NCBI RefSeq assembly: GCF_949987515.2
Contig: NC_082697.1
Location: 27,411,730-27,475,729, forward strand
Length of the DNA: 64,000 bases
Source: Delphinus delphis
Lineage: Eukaryota; Chordata; Mammalia; Artiodactyla; Delphinidae
Direction: 5' to 3'
This document shows positions 56,201 through 61,539 of this stretch, in pieces. The notes beneath the pieces were generated by a model. That model did not search any database. It worked only from the letters and a program-made list of their open reading frames with translations, and was not told where the DNA came from. Position 1 is the first letter of the stretch. Every line of letters begins with the position of its first letter. The translations under genes were made by a program, and so were the position numbers.

Positions 56201-59180
56201 GCCATGACGACCATACAGGTAGGAGATGGAGGTGGCTGGTCCTGGGTGCAGGTAGGGAAAGTAGTCGGAGTAGCAGTTGAGGACTGGTTGATGGAGACTG
56301 TTTCTAGAAGGATGATATTGGTCAGCAATATTAAATTTGCCAAGAAGTCAAGTAAGATGAAGACTGAGCTGTGGCCATTGGAAGTGGGAAGTGGGAAGTG
56401 GGAAGTGGGAGGCTGCTTAGGGAAAGGAGAGAGTGGAGGAGGAAGTGGAGGCAGAGCTTGTGGATTTCTGAGAGACAGGCCAGACGTCAGAGGGTGTGGG
56501 GGTTGGAGAAGGGGCTTGTTCTCCTTCCTCCTCATTCTCTGCTTTCTCTTTCTTTTTTAACATAGGAGATACTTGGATGCAATTAAAGACTGAGGGGAAG
56601 GAACAGCAGAGAGGGAGGTGTTGTTAGAGACACAGGAGGGCATGGTTGGTTTGAGGAGGTTGAGGGGCTGCAAGGGATGGAACCCGCAGGTAGGGAAGAG
56701 TGGCCTTGGCTCATGGAGGAACACTTCCCTCTGAGCCAGAGAAAGGCCCTGGGGACTGGTGGGTGCATGGGTGAATCTGCAAGTGTGGGGCAGGCCCCAT
56801 TTCTCTTTGAAGTAGGAGGTCCATGGTCTGGTGAGATGATGGACAGAGGGTGAAGATGGAGGCCTGAGGAGGAGGTGAGGTTTGGCACGACCCTTATGGG
56901 ACTGGAAACAGCTGCCTGAAGAGACACACACAGATTTCAAGGCAGCATGGAGCCCCCTGGGTTGGGCTCTGGTGTATGAGGCCAAGAGCTCCCTTGAAGG
57001 GGAGTCCAGGGGTGGGATGGTGGCAGCTGGAAGTGCTGCAGGGCAGGAGGGGTGGAGGGCAAAAAGGCAGGGACTATGGGAAGATAGTGAGTGGGGGGCG
57101 AGGGAGATAGATGGCCAGGGCAGGAATGAAACAGGAGGTTAAGTGTGTATTCGAGTGTGTGCACAAATCAGCTTGACTAGATACATATAGAGCAACCTCT
57201 CCACCTGGGGGATGGACCAACCTAGGGTATGCAGAAGGCAATCCTTTGGAAGACAGGAGGAAACCACCAGAACTTCAGTTTACATGATGTCATATCTTAT
57301 CTTCTTCTCTTTTTTTTTTTTTTTTTGCGGTACGCGGGCCTCTCACTGTTGTGGCCTCTCCCGTTGCGGAGCACAGGCTCCGGACGCGCAGGCTCAGCGG
57401 CCATGGCCCACGGGCCCAGCCGCTCTGCGGCATGTGGGATCCTCCCGGACCGGGGCACGAACCCGCGTCCCCTGCATCGGCAGGTGGACTCTCAACCACT
57501 GCGCCACCAGGGAAGCCCCATATCTTATCTTCTTAAAGTTCCATTTTCATTTGTCTCATACCCTGTACATATTATATTAATATGGGTGCACGTGCATAAA
57601 TTCTAAATAAATATGCGTGTACTGGGGGAGCGAAGCGTTGTTTGCTGATCGGGCAAATGATCTGAAAAATTTGGAAACCATGGGTAAGGAGGGACTGCTC
57701 CCCATCTTGGACACCACAGGATGCCTTTTCTGCCCCCACCCCACCCAGGGCCAAACCTGCCTCGTTCACCTCTGTACTTCAGTGTCTTGCCTAGGGCCTG
57801 GCACATGGCGGGTGCTCAGAGTGTCTGCTGAAAGTATGAGGACAGGAGACCCTAGAGTGGCCCTGGCCTTGGGCCAAAATGGCAGTGGAGTCCTCAACTC
57901 CTTGATCTCTGCCACGCCATATTCAATTCATCAGCAGAGCCCATTCGCACCCTCTTCAGAATATACTAGAACCTGACGGCCACACCCCCTCCCCCAGCTC
58001 TGTTCTGCTCCACACCTCCATCACTTCTTGCCTGGTGGCTGCAGTGGTCTCTTCTTTGGGCTCCCAGCATTGAATCTTCTCCTACAGTCTATTCTGTTAA
58101 AACTAAATCAGGTGTTTCTCACCTGCTCAAAACCCTGCAATGGCTCCCGTGATGCTCAGAGAAAGAGTCAAAATCCTTCCCAGTGGACTCCAAGGCCCAA
58201 CATGGTACGCCCTCCCCTCAGCTCTCAGATTTTGTCCCTCACCCCTCTGTCCTCCTCCTTTCTGCTCCAGCCACACTGGCCACCCTGCTGTTCCCCAGGT
58301 AACCCAGCTACATTCCCACCACACAGCCTTTGTACTTACTGATCCCTTTGCCAGGAATGCCCTCCCACCAGATACCTTCCTGGGTTGCCTCATCACTTTG
58401 CTTGTTCTCTGGGCTCAAACGTCACCTCCTCCGAGAAGTCCTCTCAGATTATCTGACCTCAAATAGTCACCTCTGGTCATTCCTCGCCTTTTTCCCTTTT
58501 TCATTTTGCTTCACCATCTGACAGAATAGATATTTATCGTTCATCTCTTTATTGCCTCTTTCTTCCACTAGTCCAGACAGGGATGTACGGTTCTGTTTAC
58601 TGTTGTATCCCCAGCGCCTAGGATGGACCTGGCCCTTAATCGGATGAATGAATGAATGGCAGTTAGGGAGTCAGGTTTCCCAGCTCTGACTCCGCCCAGT
58701 CTTGCTGTGTGGCCTCAGGCTCCTCTCTTTCTGGGCCTCATCATCCCAACCCGTACAATTGGGAGACAAAGGACCTATCAGCCTGGCCATCTGTGTCCAG
58801 GGCAGGCCTCTGGGGTAGATGTTTCACCTGCTGCTCGCTGCGCACCACCCTCCTGCAGGCCCAACCCTTACCTTCTGCAGCCACTGTGTGTTGTTCTCTA
58901 GCATTTTTTCCAGCTGTCGTACCCGCTGGGTCGGCCAGTCCCCTAGGTTCAGTGCGGCTGCCGGGGAGTCCCTCTGGAGGCTGTTGGAGCCCCCGAAGGC
59001 CTCGGGCTCCGGCGGGCAGGGCTCAGGCTCGGGCAGCACGAAGGTGTAGCTGCACTGGCCATGCTGGACTCGGTGTGCCCGGCGGCGCCCGCCGGCCTCC
59101 TGCCCCCTCCGCTGGGCCACAGTCGTGGTGGCCACAATGAGGAGGAGGCCACTCAGCAGCATGGCTGGCCGAGAAGGCAT
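20080..59180 (-). CDS. ANGPT4: Angiopoietin-4, nine coding exons, apparently intact
   Basis: Secreted glycoprotein ligand of the endothelial receptor tyrosine kinase TIE2, acting in blood and lymph vessel growth and stability. Joined exons give 498 residues (human about 503) without frameshift or internal stop. Seen in order: signal peptide (about 7-22), superclustering segment with Cys43 and Cys55 in QHGQC and PEPCPP contexts, coiled coil (about 85-270), and fibrinogen-like domain (about 280-498) with Cys286, Cys315, Cys435, Cys437, Cys439 and Cys452. The calcium-site region DADNDNCLCKC and the WWFDACGLSNLNG signature are present. There are about nine N-glycosylation sequons. Exon lengths 156, 122, 233, 116, 102, 167 and 131 and the intron phases fit the angiopoietin family layout. 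ANGPT4 is chosen over ANGPT1 and ANGPT2 by wording such as SYTFVLPEPEPCPPEPE, WLGNEVVHQLT and EAYAQYEHF. Every intron is GT-AG. The TATA box lies at 59348-59355; no clear polyadenylation signal is near the stop. Confidence 0.96.
20450..20760 (-). repeat. Pyrimidine-rich (purine-rich in the transcript) tract in intron 8
   Basis: About 300 bases of degenerate TCTC/TGTCTC repeat fill a third of the 965-base intron between exons 8 and 9. In the ANGPT4 transcript it reads as GAGA-rich sequence beginning roughly 210 bases before the exon 9 acceptor. Confidence 0.85.
21208..21338 (-). CDS. ANGPT4: ANGPT4 coding exon 8 (calcium-site region of fibrinogen-like domain)
   Basis: Residues 402-446 (both end codons split), 131 bases. 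It reads RLSLSGYSGSAGRQSSLVLQ, then GTNFSTRDADNDNC and LCKCAQMLSG. Asp429, Asp431 and Asp433 with Cys435, Cys437 and Cys439 make up the calcium-binding and disulfide region typical of angiopoietins. NFS is a possible sequon. The acceptor is GGCCTCCAG and the donor GTGGGT. No minus-strand ORF of reportable length covers it because the intron closes the frame soon on both sides. Confidence 0.95.
21339..26405 (-). other. ANGPT4 intron 7 contents
   Basis: MIR (+) at 21975-22195, a TG-rich tract at about 22990-23500, antisense MIR cores at 24500-24690 and 24940-25145, MIR (+) at 25665-25885. No exon or other gene was recognised. Open frames in the TG-rich tract are compositional. Confidence 0.5.
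22990..23500 (+). repeat. Degenerate TG-rich tract
   Basis: Many TGTGTG, TGTGCGTG and TGTCTGTG words over 500 bases without a fixed period. The 238-codon frame across it (22991-23707) is rich in Cys, Val and Leu because of this composition. Confidence 0.75.
26406..26572 (-). CDS. ANGPT4: ANGPT4 coding exon 7 (fibrinogen-like domain)
   Basis: Residues 347-402 (last codon split AG|G), 167 bases. It begins GFGNPAGEHWLGNEVVHQLT and continues through SLRVELQDWEG to AQYEHFQLGSEGQLY. The GEHWLGNE and LRVELQDWEG motifs are standard for this domain. The acceptor is TTCCCCAG and the donor GTGGGC. Confidence 0.96.
26573..28115 (-). other. ANGPT4 intron 6 contents
   Basis: An L1M-like fragment (+) lies at about 26815-27030 (GGGGTGCTGGAAGTGTTGTA, TATGTGAAAATTCACTGAGT). 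AT-rich sequence follows, then the 101-bp tandem duplication. Confidence 0.45.
27579..27780 (+). repeat. Two-copy tandem duplication, period 101 bp
   Basis: Units 27579-27679 and 27680-27780 both begin TAAGCCAGCAATTCTGAATT and end GATGCAGCCAGGGGTGAG. They differ at about three or four positions, so the duplication is fairly recent. Confidence 0.95.
28116..28217 (-). CDS. ANGPT4: ANGPT4 coding exon 6 (fibrinogen-like domain)
   Basis: Residues 313-346, 102 bases, phase 0 at both ends. It begins VFCDMEASGGGWTLIQRREN and ends NWKDYKQ before a GTAACA donor. Cys315 and the GGGWT(L/V)IQ motif are hallmarks of fibrinogen-related domains. NGS is a possible glycosylation sequon. Confidence 0.96.
28430..28640 (+). 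repeat. MIR SINE
   Basis: GTTGTAAAATGGGGATG, ATTAAATGAGATGAG and GTAAAGTGCTTGGCACATGG in MIR order, perhaps two overlapping copies. Confidence 0.6.
28653..28776 (+). mobile_element. Short tRNA-Glu-derived SINE (CHR-1-like)
   Basis: GGGGTTCCCTGGTGGCCTAA, GGTTCGATCCCTGGTTGGG and a poly(A) tail. The duplication AGGAAATGTTAT(T/C)ACA is at 28637-28652 and 28777-28792. Confidence 0.88.
29000..29470 (-). repeat. L2 LINE fragment, antisense
   Basis: CTTCCCAGGGGAGGTGGCAT, GGAGGGAGCAGGAGTAAAGG and GAGATGGTGAAGGTCTG follow antisense L2 order, then a MIR-like GAAACTGAGGCCCAGAG. Confidence 0.5.
29581..29808 (+). mobile_element. CHR-2-type SINE
   Basis: GGGCTTCTCTGGTGGCACAG head, GATCCCACATGCCGCGGAGC body, GAGAGGCCCGCGTACCGC end and an A-rich tail. 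Duplication CTGGTATCTTTC at 29569-29580 and 29809-29820. It inserted just beside an L1 3' fragment. Confidence 0.93.
29821..30127 (+). mobile_element. L1 3' end, sense, 5'-truncated
   Basis: GAATGGACTTGAGGATACGG, TACATAGCACAGGGAGATCA, GTTATACAGCAGAAACTAAC and CAATTATACTCCAATAAAGA mark the 3' end of an artiodactyl/cetacean L1. No ORF2 is retained beyond this end. Confidence 0.85.
30128..31046 (-). other. Rest of ANGPT4 intron 5
   Basis: AT-rich sequence to about 30320 and unassigned sequence beyond. No exon or further repeat recognised. Confidence 0.4.
31047..31162 (-). CDS. ANGPT4: ANGPT4 coding exon 5 (linker, start of fibrinogen-like domain)
   Basis: Residues 274-312, 116 bases, ending in phase 0. 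It reads ASMRAAEQVFQDCAEIQRSG and then ANASGIYTIHVANVTEPRK. Cys286 is the first fibrinogen-domain cysteine, expected to pair with Cys315 of exon 6. Sequons NAS and NVT are present. The acceptor is CATTGCAG. The donor AAAG|GTTAGG has T at +3, weaker than usual. The only ORF calls here are on other frames, so this exon was found by walking the reverse complement. Confidence 0.93.
31195..31735 (-). repeat. L2 LINE fragment, antisense
   Basis: CTCAGGCAGAGGGAACAGCA, CACGGGCTCCAAGGCGGGAA and CCAGGCTGAGGAGCCCAGAC fit antisense L2. A MIR-like antisense core follows at 31755-31825. Confidence 0.55.
31830..33790 (-). other. ANGPT4 intron 4, middle part
   Basis: An antisense MIR core lies near 32850-33010 (CCCATTTTATAGGTGAGG). 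Nothing else recognised; no exon candidates matching angiopoietins. Confidence 0.4.
33791..34062 (-). mobile_element. CHR-type SINE, antisense
   Basis: Reads in reverse: T-rich tail, GGCTGCATTGGGTCTTCG, CGTCGCTGCGCGCGGGC body, then GATCGAACCCATGTCCCCTG and TTCTTAACCACTGG as the tRNA-like head. The extreme 5' end is missing. Confidence 0.85.
34832..35064 (-). CDS. ANGPT4: ANGPT4 coding exon 4 (coiled coil, very GC-rich)
   Basis: Residues 196-274 (both end codons split), 233 bases as in other angiopoietin genes. It encodes SALETRVQALETQQQAELAS and then an arginine-rich stretch, RLRRLLGRQSGALAGLERSL, before the sequon NSS and QSQLLESVQRLVRVVAQ. The exon and its flanks are rich in CpG, and many positions that are lysine or asparagine in relatives are arginine, alanine or glycine here. 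It sits at the end of the coiled coil, just before the linker to the fibrinogen-like domain. The antisense strand is open too, a shadow of the GC content. Confidence 0.95.
35065..36680 (-). other. ANGPT4 intron 3, proximal to exon 4
   Basis: L1-like fragment at about 35990-36210 (GCATCACTGGTTGGAATCG, CATTATGCAGCTGGAGG). Otherwise unassigned. Confidence 0.4.
36681..36898 (-). mobile_element. CHR-2-type SINE, antisense
   Basis: T-rich tail, GCGGTACGAGGGCCTCTCAC, then CGGCATGTGGGATCTTCCCG and CTGCGCCACCAGGGAAGCCC. Duplication TTATGCCTT at 36672-36680 and 36899-36907. Confidence 0.92.
37320..37400 (+). repeat. GA-rich microsatellite
   Basis: Run of GGAAGAAAGAAAAGAAGG and GAGAGAGGGAGAGAG words in intron 3, next to an A+T-rich L1-like stretch. 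Confidence 0.85.
37480..37800 (+). repeat. C-rich degenerate repeat beside exon 3
   Basis: Irregular CCCAGCCCTGGT, CCAGGCCTAGTCCCC and GGCCCCGGCCCGAGCCC words run for about 300 bases up to the exon 3 donor. In the transcript this is a G-rich intron start. Confidence 0.6.
37814..37935 (-). CDS. ANGPT4: ANGPT4 coding exon 3 (coiled coil)
   Basis: Residues 156-196 (the last codon is split AG|C), 122 bases. It begins VLNQTSRMEIQLLETSLSTN and continues KLERQLLLQGHELHRLQGHN, the heptad-repeat coiled coil shared by angiopoietins. NQT is a glycosylation sequon. The acceptor is GGGGCAG and the donor GTGGGC. Confidence 0.95.
38555..38930 (+). repeat. L2 LINE 3' region
   Basis: CCTGGGCCTTTGCAGATACC, GCTTCATGGGGGTAAGGATC and GTGCCTGGTACATAGTAGGG in L2 order, in intron 2. 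Confidence 0.6.
39390..39545 (-). CDS. ANGPT4: ANGPT4 coding exon 2 (coiled coil)
   Basis: Residues 104-155, 156 bases, phase 0 at both ends. It begins LERYIQMNLR after a CCCCACAG acceptor and ends LTDVEAQ before a GTACCG donor. It carries the family motif NQTATMLELGTSLLNQTTAQ with two N-glycosylation sequons. The length equals that of the second exon in the other angiopoietin genes. It is separated from exon 1 by a 19.3-kb intron full of repeats. Confidence 0.96.
39655..40165 (+). repeat. L2 LINE 3' region
   Basis: CAAATCACGTTTCTCCTCTG, TCAAAACCCTCCCAGG, GGGCCTTTGCACATGCTGTT and CTTACAGTGGGTGCTCAAAA, in intron 1. Confidence 0.7.
40866..41016. repeat. MER5-like hAT (Charlie) element
   Basis: GAGCAGTAGTTCTAAACTTG start, GAGAAATGCAAGTTTCTAGG, CCAGACCTACTGAACCAGAA and the ending AGTGTGAGAACC show the MER5 pattern with inverted ends. 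Confidence 0.7.
41306..41447 (-). mobile_element. tRNA-Glu-derived SINE (CHR-1-like), antisense
   Basis: AT-rich tail, GGGGGCTGTGGCATGCGGG, then CCAACCAGGGATCACCC and CTTAACCACTGGACCACCAG. Short body like the copy at 28653. Confidence 0.8.
41905..42560 (+). repeat. Old interspersed repeat, copy 2, split by a SINE
   Basis: Contains TAGGGGGTCCATGAACTTGG, CCTTCAATTATGAGCATAGG, CATTACCGATAGAAATCAC and GATCATCACTTCAGAAGG, then resumes after the SINE with AAAAAGGGTCCATAAACTAC. Same family as 7223-8210. Confidence 0.5.
42311..42521 (+). mobile_element. CHR-2-type SINE
   Basis: GGGCTTCCCTGGTGGCGCAG to GAGGCCCGCGTGCCGC with a CAAAACAAAAC tail. Imperfect duplication: AAAAGTAATATTCTG at 42296-42310 and AAAAGTAGTAGTCTG at 42522-42536. 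Confidence 0.92.
42562..44089 (-). other. ANGPT4 intron 1, unassigned stretch
   Basis: L2-like words near 42690-42900, possible MER5-like words at 43010-43180, and a MIR-like core near 43230-43330 and 43800-43920. A C-homopolymer lies at 43648-43656. No exon seen. Confidence 0.35.
44090..44510 (+). repeat. Old L1M 3' fragment
   Basis: GCTCAGCAATAAAAAGGAAT, GGATTCTAGTTATATGACTT, GGTGATGGTTACACGACT-like sequence and AACTGTACATTAAAAGAGTG are typical of L1M 3' regions. Confidence 0.6.
45190..45870 (+). repeat. L1-like fragment followed by an L2 3' region
   Basis: 45190-45400 has GAGATTGTTCTAGATTCATC and GGGCTGCTGGGAACATCCTG. 45540-45870 has CTGACTTTCAGGTCTGCCCA, TTCCCTGGCCACCCC and GCCAGGCACATAAGAGGTGC. 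Confidence 0.5.
46440..46995 (+). repeat. MLT1-like (MaLR) LTR remnant
   Basis: TTCAGATGATCACAGCCCCG, GCTGACATCCGAGTGTAACT, CTCAGAAACTGTGAGAGATA and the ending GATGACCGGAACTAC fit MLT1-class LTRs. Confidence 0.5.
46996..48699 (-). other. ANGPT4 intron 1, middle part
   Basis: Antisense MIR at about 47930-48110 (TAGTGCTTGTTATGTGCTGG, CCATTTTACAGATGAGGC). Otherwise unassigned; no exon seen. Confidence 0.4.
48700..49110 (+). repeat. L2 LINE 3' region
   Basis: CAGGGGCTTTGCACTTGCCA, GTGCTTGGAATGTTTTTCCC, TAGATCTCAGCTCTGTCC and CAGTGCCTAGCGTGTAAGC. Confidence 0.65.
49370..49600 (+). repeat. MIR SINE, well preserved
   Basis: CAGTGTAGTGATTAAGAGTG, GTCTGGAGCCAGCTTGCCTG, GGGTTCAAGCC, GGGCCTCAGTTTCCCCA and GCGCCTGGCACAGAGA follow nearly the whole MIR. 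Confidence 0.75.
49601..51319 (-). other. ANGPT4 intron 1, further part
   Basis: MIR-like antisense cores near 50630-50700 and 50850-50960 and an L1-like stretch near 49860-50110. No exon seen. Confidence 0.35.
51320..51545 (+). repeat. MIR SINE
   Basis: TGACCTTGGGCAAGTCACCT, GTGCCTCAGTTTCCTCATCT and GGCACATAGGACAGTGTCTGG. Confidence 0.7.
51546..54179 (-). other. ANGPT4 intron 1, stretch with long chance ORFs
   Basis: A 305-codon frame at 52528-53445 (+) crosses an AGAG-rich microsatellite and has no family likeness. Nothing else recognised. Confidence 0.4.
52725..52805 (+). repeat. CAGAGA-rich microsatellite with a 21-22 bp tandem unit
   Basis: CAGACACAGAGACAGAGAGA words, then two copies of GAGACACAGAGAGATCGGCA-type units in a row. 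Confidence 0.8.
54180..54355 (-). repeat. MIR SINE, antisense
   Basis: TGATTGAGAATTTACTGTGC, CATCATCTCATCAAATATTC and TGAAGAAACAGGCTCAGAGA in reverse MIR order. Confidence 0.6.
55700..56570 (-). repeat. L2 LINE, long antisense fragment
   Basis: CATTCATCCATTCAACAGAC, GCACCTACTATGTGCCAGGC, CTGAGGAGGTGACATTTAAG, CAGGAGGGTTTTGAGGAGAG and GTCAAGTAAGATGAAGACTG follow antisense L2 over about 850 bases. It contains a GAAGTGG/GGAAGTGG microrepeat at 56383-56409. Confidence 0.7.
57307..57518 (-). mobile_element. CHR-2-type SINE, antisense, young-looking
   Basis: Poly(T), GCGGTACGCGGGCCTCTCAC, and the ending CTGCGCCACCAGGGAAGCCC. A perfect 16-bp duplication CATATCTTATCTTCTT lies at 57291-57306 and 57519-57534. 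Confidence 0.94.
57900..58655 (+). repeat. L2 LINE 3' region
   Basis: CAGGTGTTTCTCACCTGCTC, AAAACCCTGCAATGGCTCCC, CTGCTCCAGCCACACTGGCC, CGTCACCTCCTCCGAGAAGT and the end CGGATGAATGAATGAATGG. It ends about 220 bases before exon 1, inside intron 1. Confidence 0.75.
58872..59180 (-). CDS. ANGPT4: ANGPT4 coding exon 1 (signal peptide, superclustering segment)
   Basis: Encodes residues 1-103 and ends in phase 0 at LQK before a GTAAGG donor (58871). The ATG at 59180 aligns with the human start. A second in-frame ATG at 59162 (Met7) directly precedes the hydrophobic core LLSGLLLIVATTTVA and has G at -3, whereas the first has T at -3. Signal cleavage is probably after Ala22. Cys43 and Cys55 correspond to the cysteines that cluster angiopoietins into oligomers. 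The sequon NNT and the start of the coiled coil lie at the 3' end. From memory, human ANGPT4 has another cysteine just before the QHG motif; here that stretch is arginine-rich without one. Confidence 0.95.
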
Positions 59181-59322
59181 CCAGAGATGTGATGGCGAGG
59201 GGTGTCAGGTCAGAGCCCAGGGGCCGTGCCTGTCCACCGCCTGTCTCCCTGCCCAGTTTGCACCCACCGTGGCCAACAGTGGCCAGTCCCGCCTGCACAG
59301 CCGCTGCAGCTGCAAAGCCCTG
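59181..59322 (-). other. ANGPT4: Predicted ANGPT4 5' UTR
   Basis: The stretch between the inferred start site and the first ATG is GC-rich, has no upstream AUG on the minus strand, and joins the coding exon without an obvious intron. The 5' boundary depends on the TATA-based prediction. Confidence 0.4.
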
Positions 59323-59347
59323 TTTGGCCAAGCTCCGTCCAGGCGGC

Positions 59348-59355
59348 TATTTATA
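59348..59355 (-). promoter_or_regulatory. ANGPT4: TATA box of ANGPT4
   Basis: On the minus strand the sequence reads GTATAAATAG, a strong TATA match. Transcription would start about 25-30 bases downstream, near 59318-59325, giving a 5' UTR of about 140 bases to the ATG at 59180. No other AUG occurs between them. Position and match support a focused promoter; the start site itself is inferred. Confidence 0.6.
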
Positions 59356-60249
59356 CTTGCTCCAAATACCACAGCTGCTCTGCTTCCTCCCACCGCCTCA
59401 GGCTCCCGCCCCAGACACCCCCTCACCTCTCTTCTTCCCCCTTTCCCTTCCTGCCTCCTCACTCTTGTCCGCACACTGCCGTGTCCCTGCACTGGCTTGC
59501 CTGCCTCGCCCCTGAGTCCTTGGATTATCCAGGGGAGGCCTGGCCTCCCTGCCTGAGCGGAGGAAAGAAAACAACGCACACACAAACCCCCAAGCTGCCC
59601 GCTTTGGAAAACCAAAGGCAACTGAATTCTCTCTTCCTGTCTCTGTCTCTCTGTGTCTCTCTCTCCAACCTCCCCCCACAGGGAGGCTGGGATCTCAAAT
59701 TTCAGCCCCCAACGCCTTCCCCTTCTCTCCCTGCTCCACCTTCCCCCCTTTGATTCCCAGTTAGTCTCCGAACACAGTGAAGTGACCTTACAGGGAGCAA
59801 AGGGGAGGGGGGCAGATGGGTGAGGCTGGGGAGGAGGCAGCCAGTTCAATCTGTTTCTAGAGACAGAGAACATCCTTGCAAAGCCAGGGAAGTGGGTGCC
59901 CCAGCCGGAGCGGCTCCCATCCTCCTTTCTCCCTCAGGGCCTGGAGGGACATTGGGCCTTCAGGTGGCCCTGGCTCCGTTGCTGTGACAGTAATGAGAGA
60001 TTGTCCTGTCTTGGGGCAGTAGATTTTGGGGAGAAGAACTTGGGGTGCAGCAGTGCCCGAGTTAGCGGCAGCTGGCTCTAAATCCTCTTGCCCCAACTAC
60101 TGGCCCTGAGACCTTGGGTGGGCAACTTCACCTCTCTCGGCTTCCATACCCTGGTGTGTAAGCTGGGTAAACCCCATCTCTTGCATGAGGAATGTATATG
60201 AGTTCTGCCCGTGGGGACTGAGGAATTTTTGATTTACTTGTTAACTTGT
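59356..60249. other. Upstream region of ANGPT4
   Basis: Pyrimidine-rich on the plus strand, so GGAA/GGAAG words (possible ETS sites) are frequent on the gene's strand at 59380-59460. A TCTC/TGTCTC microsatellite lies at 59628-59665. No gene seen. Confidence 0.4.
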
Positions 60250-60440
60250 TTACTGATTCAAATCCTGGCTCCACCACCTATCTGCTGTGTGACTTCAGGC
60301 AAGTCGCTTGACCTCTCTGTGCTTCCATTTCCTCTTGGTGAACAGAGAGAAATAATACCATGCACTTCACAGGGTGTGAAAATTGAGTTACAGCAATGCT
60401 GGCACAAGGTGAGCGCTAAATAAATGTTTTTGGTTGTTGT
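60250..60440 (+). repeat. MIR SINE
   Basis: TGATTCAAATCCTGGCTCCA, CTGTGTGACTTCAGGCAAGT and GAGCGCTAAATAAATGTTTT. Confidence 0.7.
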
Positions 60441-60899
60441 TGTCATCAGTGTCACAGTTATTATGTACCTCCCCTCCCCCACCCTGCTGGAATGTAAACA
60501 CCACAGGAGCAAGGATTTGTCCTTGGGGGACCTGGTTGCTGGACAGAAGGTGCCCAGGAGTTGGTTGGGCCCTTCCTGTGTGGGCTGCCTTCTGGCTTTC
60601 TCTGCTTGTTTTCCCAGAGTGGGGGCTTATCCGGCTGTTTGGTATTGTTTTTTTCCCTTTGTCTTCCCAAATCCTGACAGCGTTTTGAAGTGGGCAGGCT
60701 GCTTGGGACAGCAGCAAAGTAGGGGCTCATCCGGGGGACTGAGAACATGAAACCAGGTGTGTGAGGCTTTGGCAGGAAAAGGAAAGGCAGCTGGTCATCA
60801 GCCACCAGCATTCACGGAGCCCTGCTTGCCCACCTCTGCCTCCATTGTCTCCACTGTAAAGGGAGTCACACCACCTCTGCCCTTGCAAGAAAGAAGAAT

Positions 60900-61110
60900 G
60901 TTAATGTTAAGTCACGAGTTTATCACAGTGCTGGGCGCAGATGAGCCCAGAGTAAGGGCAGCTAGCGTTAAGACTGTGTAGGTTGAGCCTCGAGATAATC
61001 TCAGTAAGGCCAGCATTATTATCGTCCCCATTTTACAGAGGAGAAAACTGAAACCCAGAGAAGGAAAGTGAATTGTCCAAAGTCACACAGCCTGGAGGGG
61101 CTTGACCCGG
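60900..61110 (-). repeat. MIR SINE, antisense
   Basis: CCCCATTTTACAGAGGAGAA, CTGAAACCCAGAGAAGG and GTGAATTGTCCAAAGTCACA. Confidence 0.6.
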
Positions 61111-61539
61111 AAGTGGCAAAGGTGGGCAGGCTCAACAGCCATGCTGGCCCCAGAGCCCATCCCACTTCCTCCCACGTACCTGTCAAGGCAGTGTGTGAGG
61201 ACGCCTGCCCCTCGGCCTCAGCCTCTTCATCTGTGCACTGGAGGGAGCATTAACACCTCCTCGTGGGCACCAATATGACAAGGGAAGCTCCTGGCACAGG
61301 CAATGCATTTAATCCTATTGATTGAAAGAAAGAATGAATGTTAATTTCTACCACCCCCTAGGGCTTAATTAAATAGACATGGGCCCCATAATTGCACTAA
61401 CACAGAACGCCTCTCTGCACAGAAGAGCAAATAGGATTGTCTGTTCACAGCAGAAATGCAGGTAGAATCAAAAGAACAGCTCTGGAAAGCCTGGGAGATG
61501 GCCCTGCCAACCTCTGCACCTTCATTGTAGCACCTCCTT

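Noticed and set aside
20080..59180. Assignment as ANGPT1 or ANGPT2
   Set aside because: The signal peptide, the PEPEPCPPEPE region and the EVVHQLT and YAQYEHF wording match ANGPT4 rather than the paralogues, despite some ANGPT1-like residues.
59346..59356. Possible MEF2 site (CTATTTATAC)
   Set aside because: The last position departs from the MEF2 consensus and the site is better explained as a TATA box at the expected distance.
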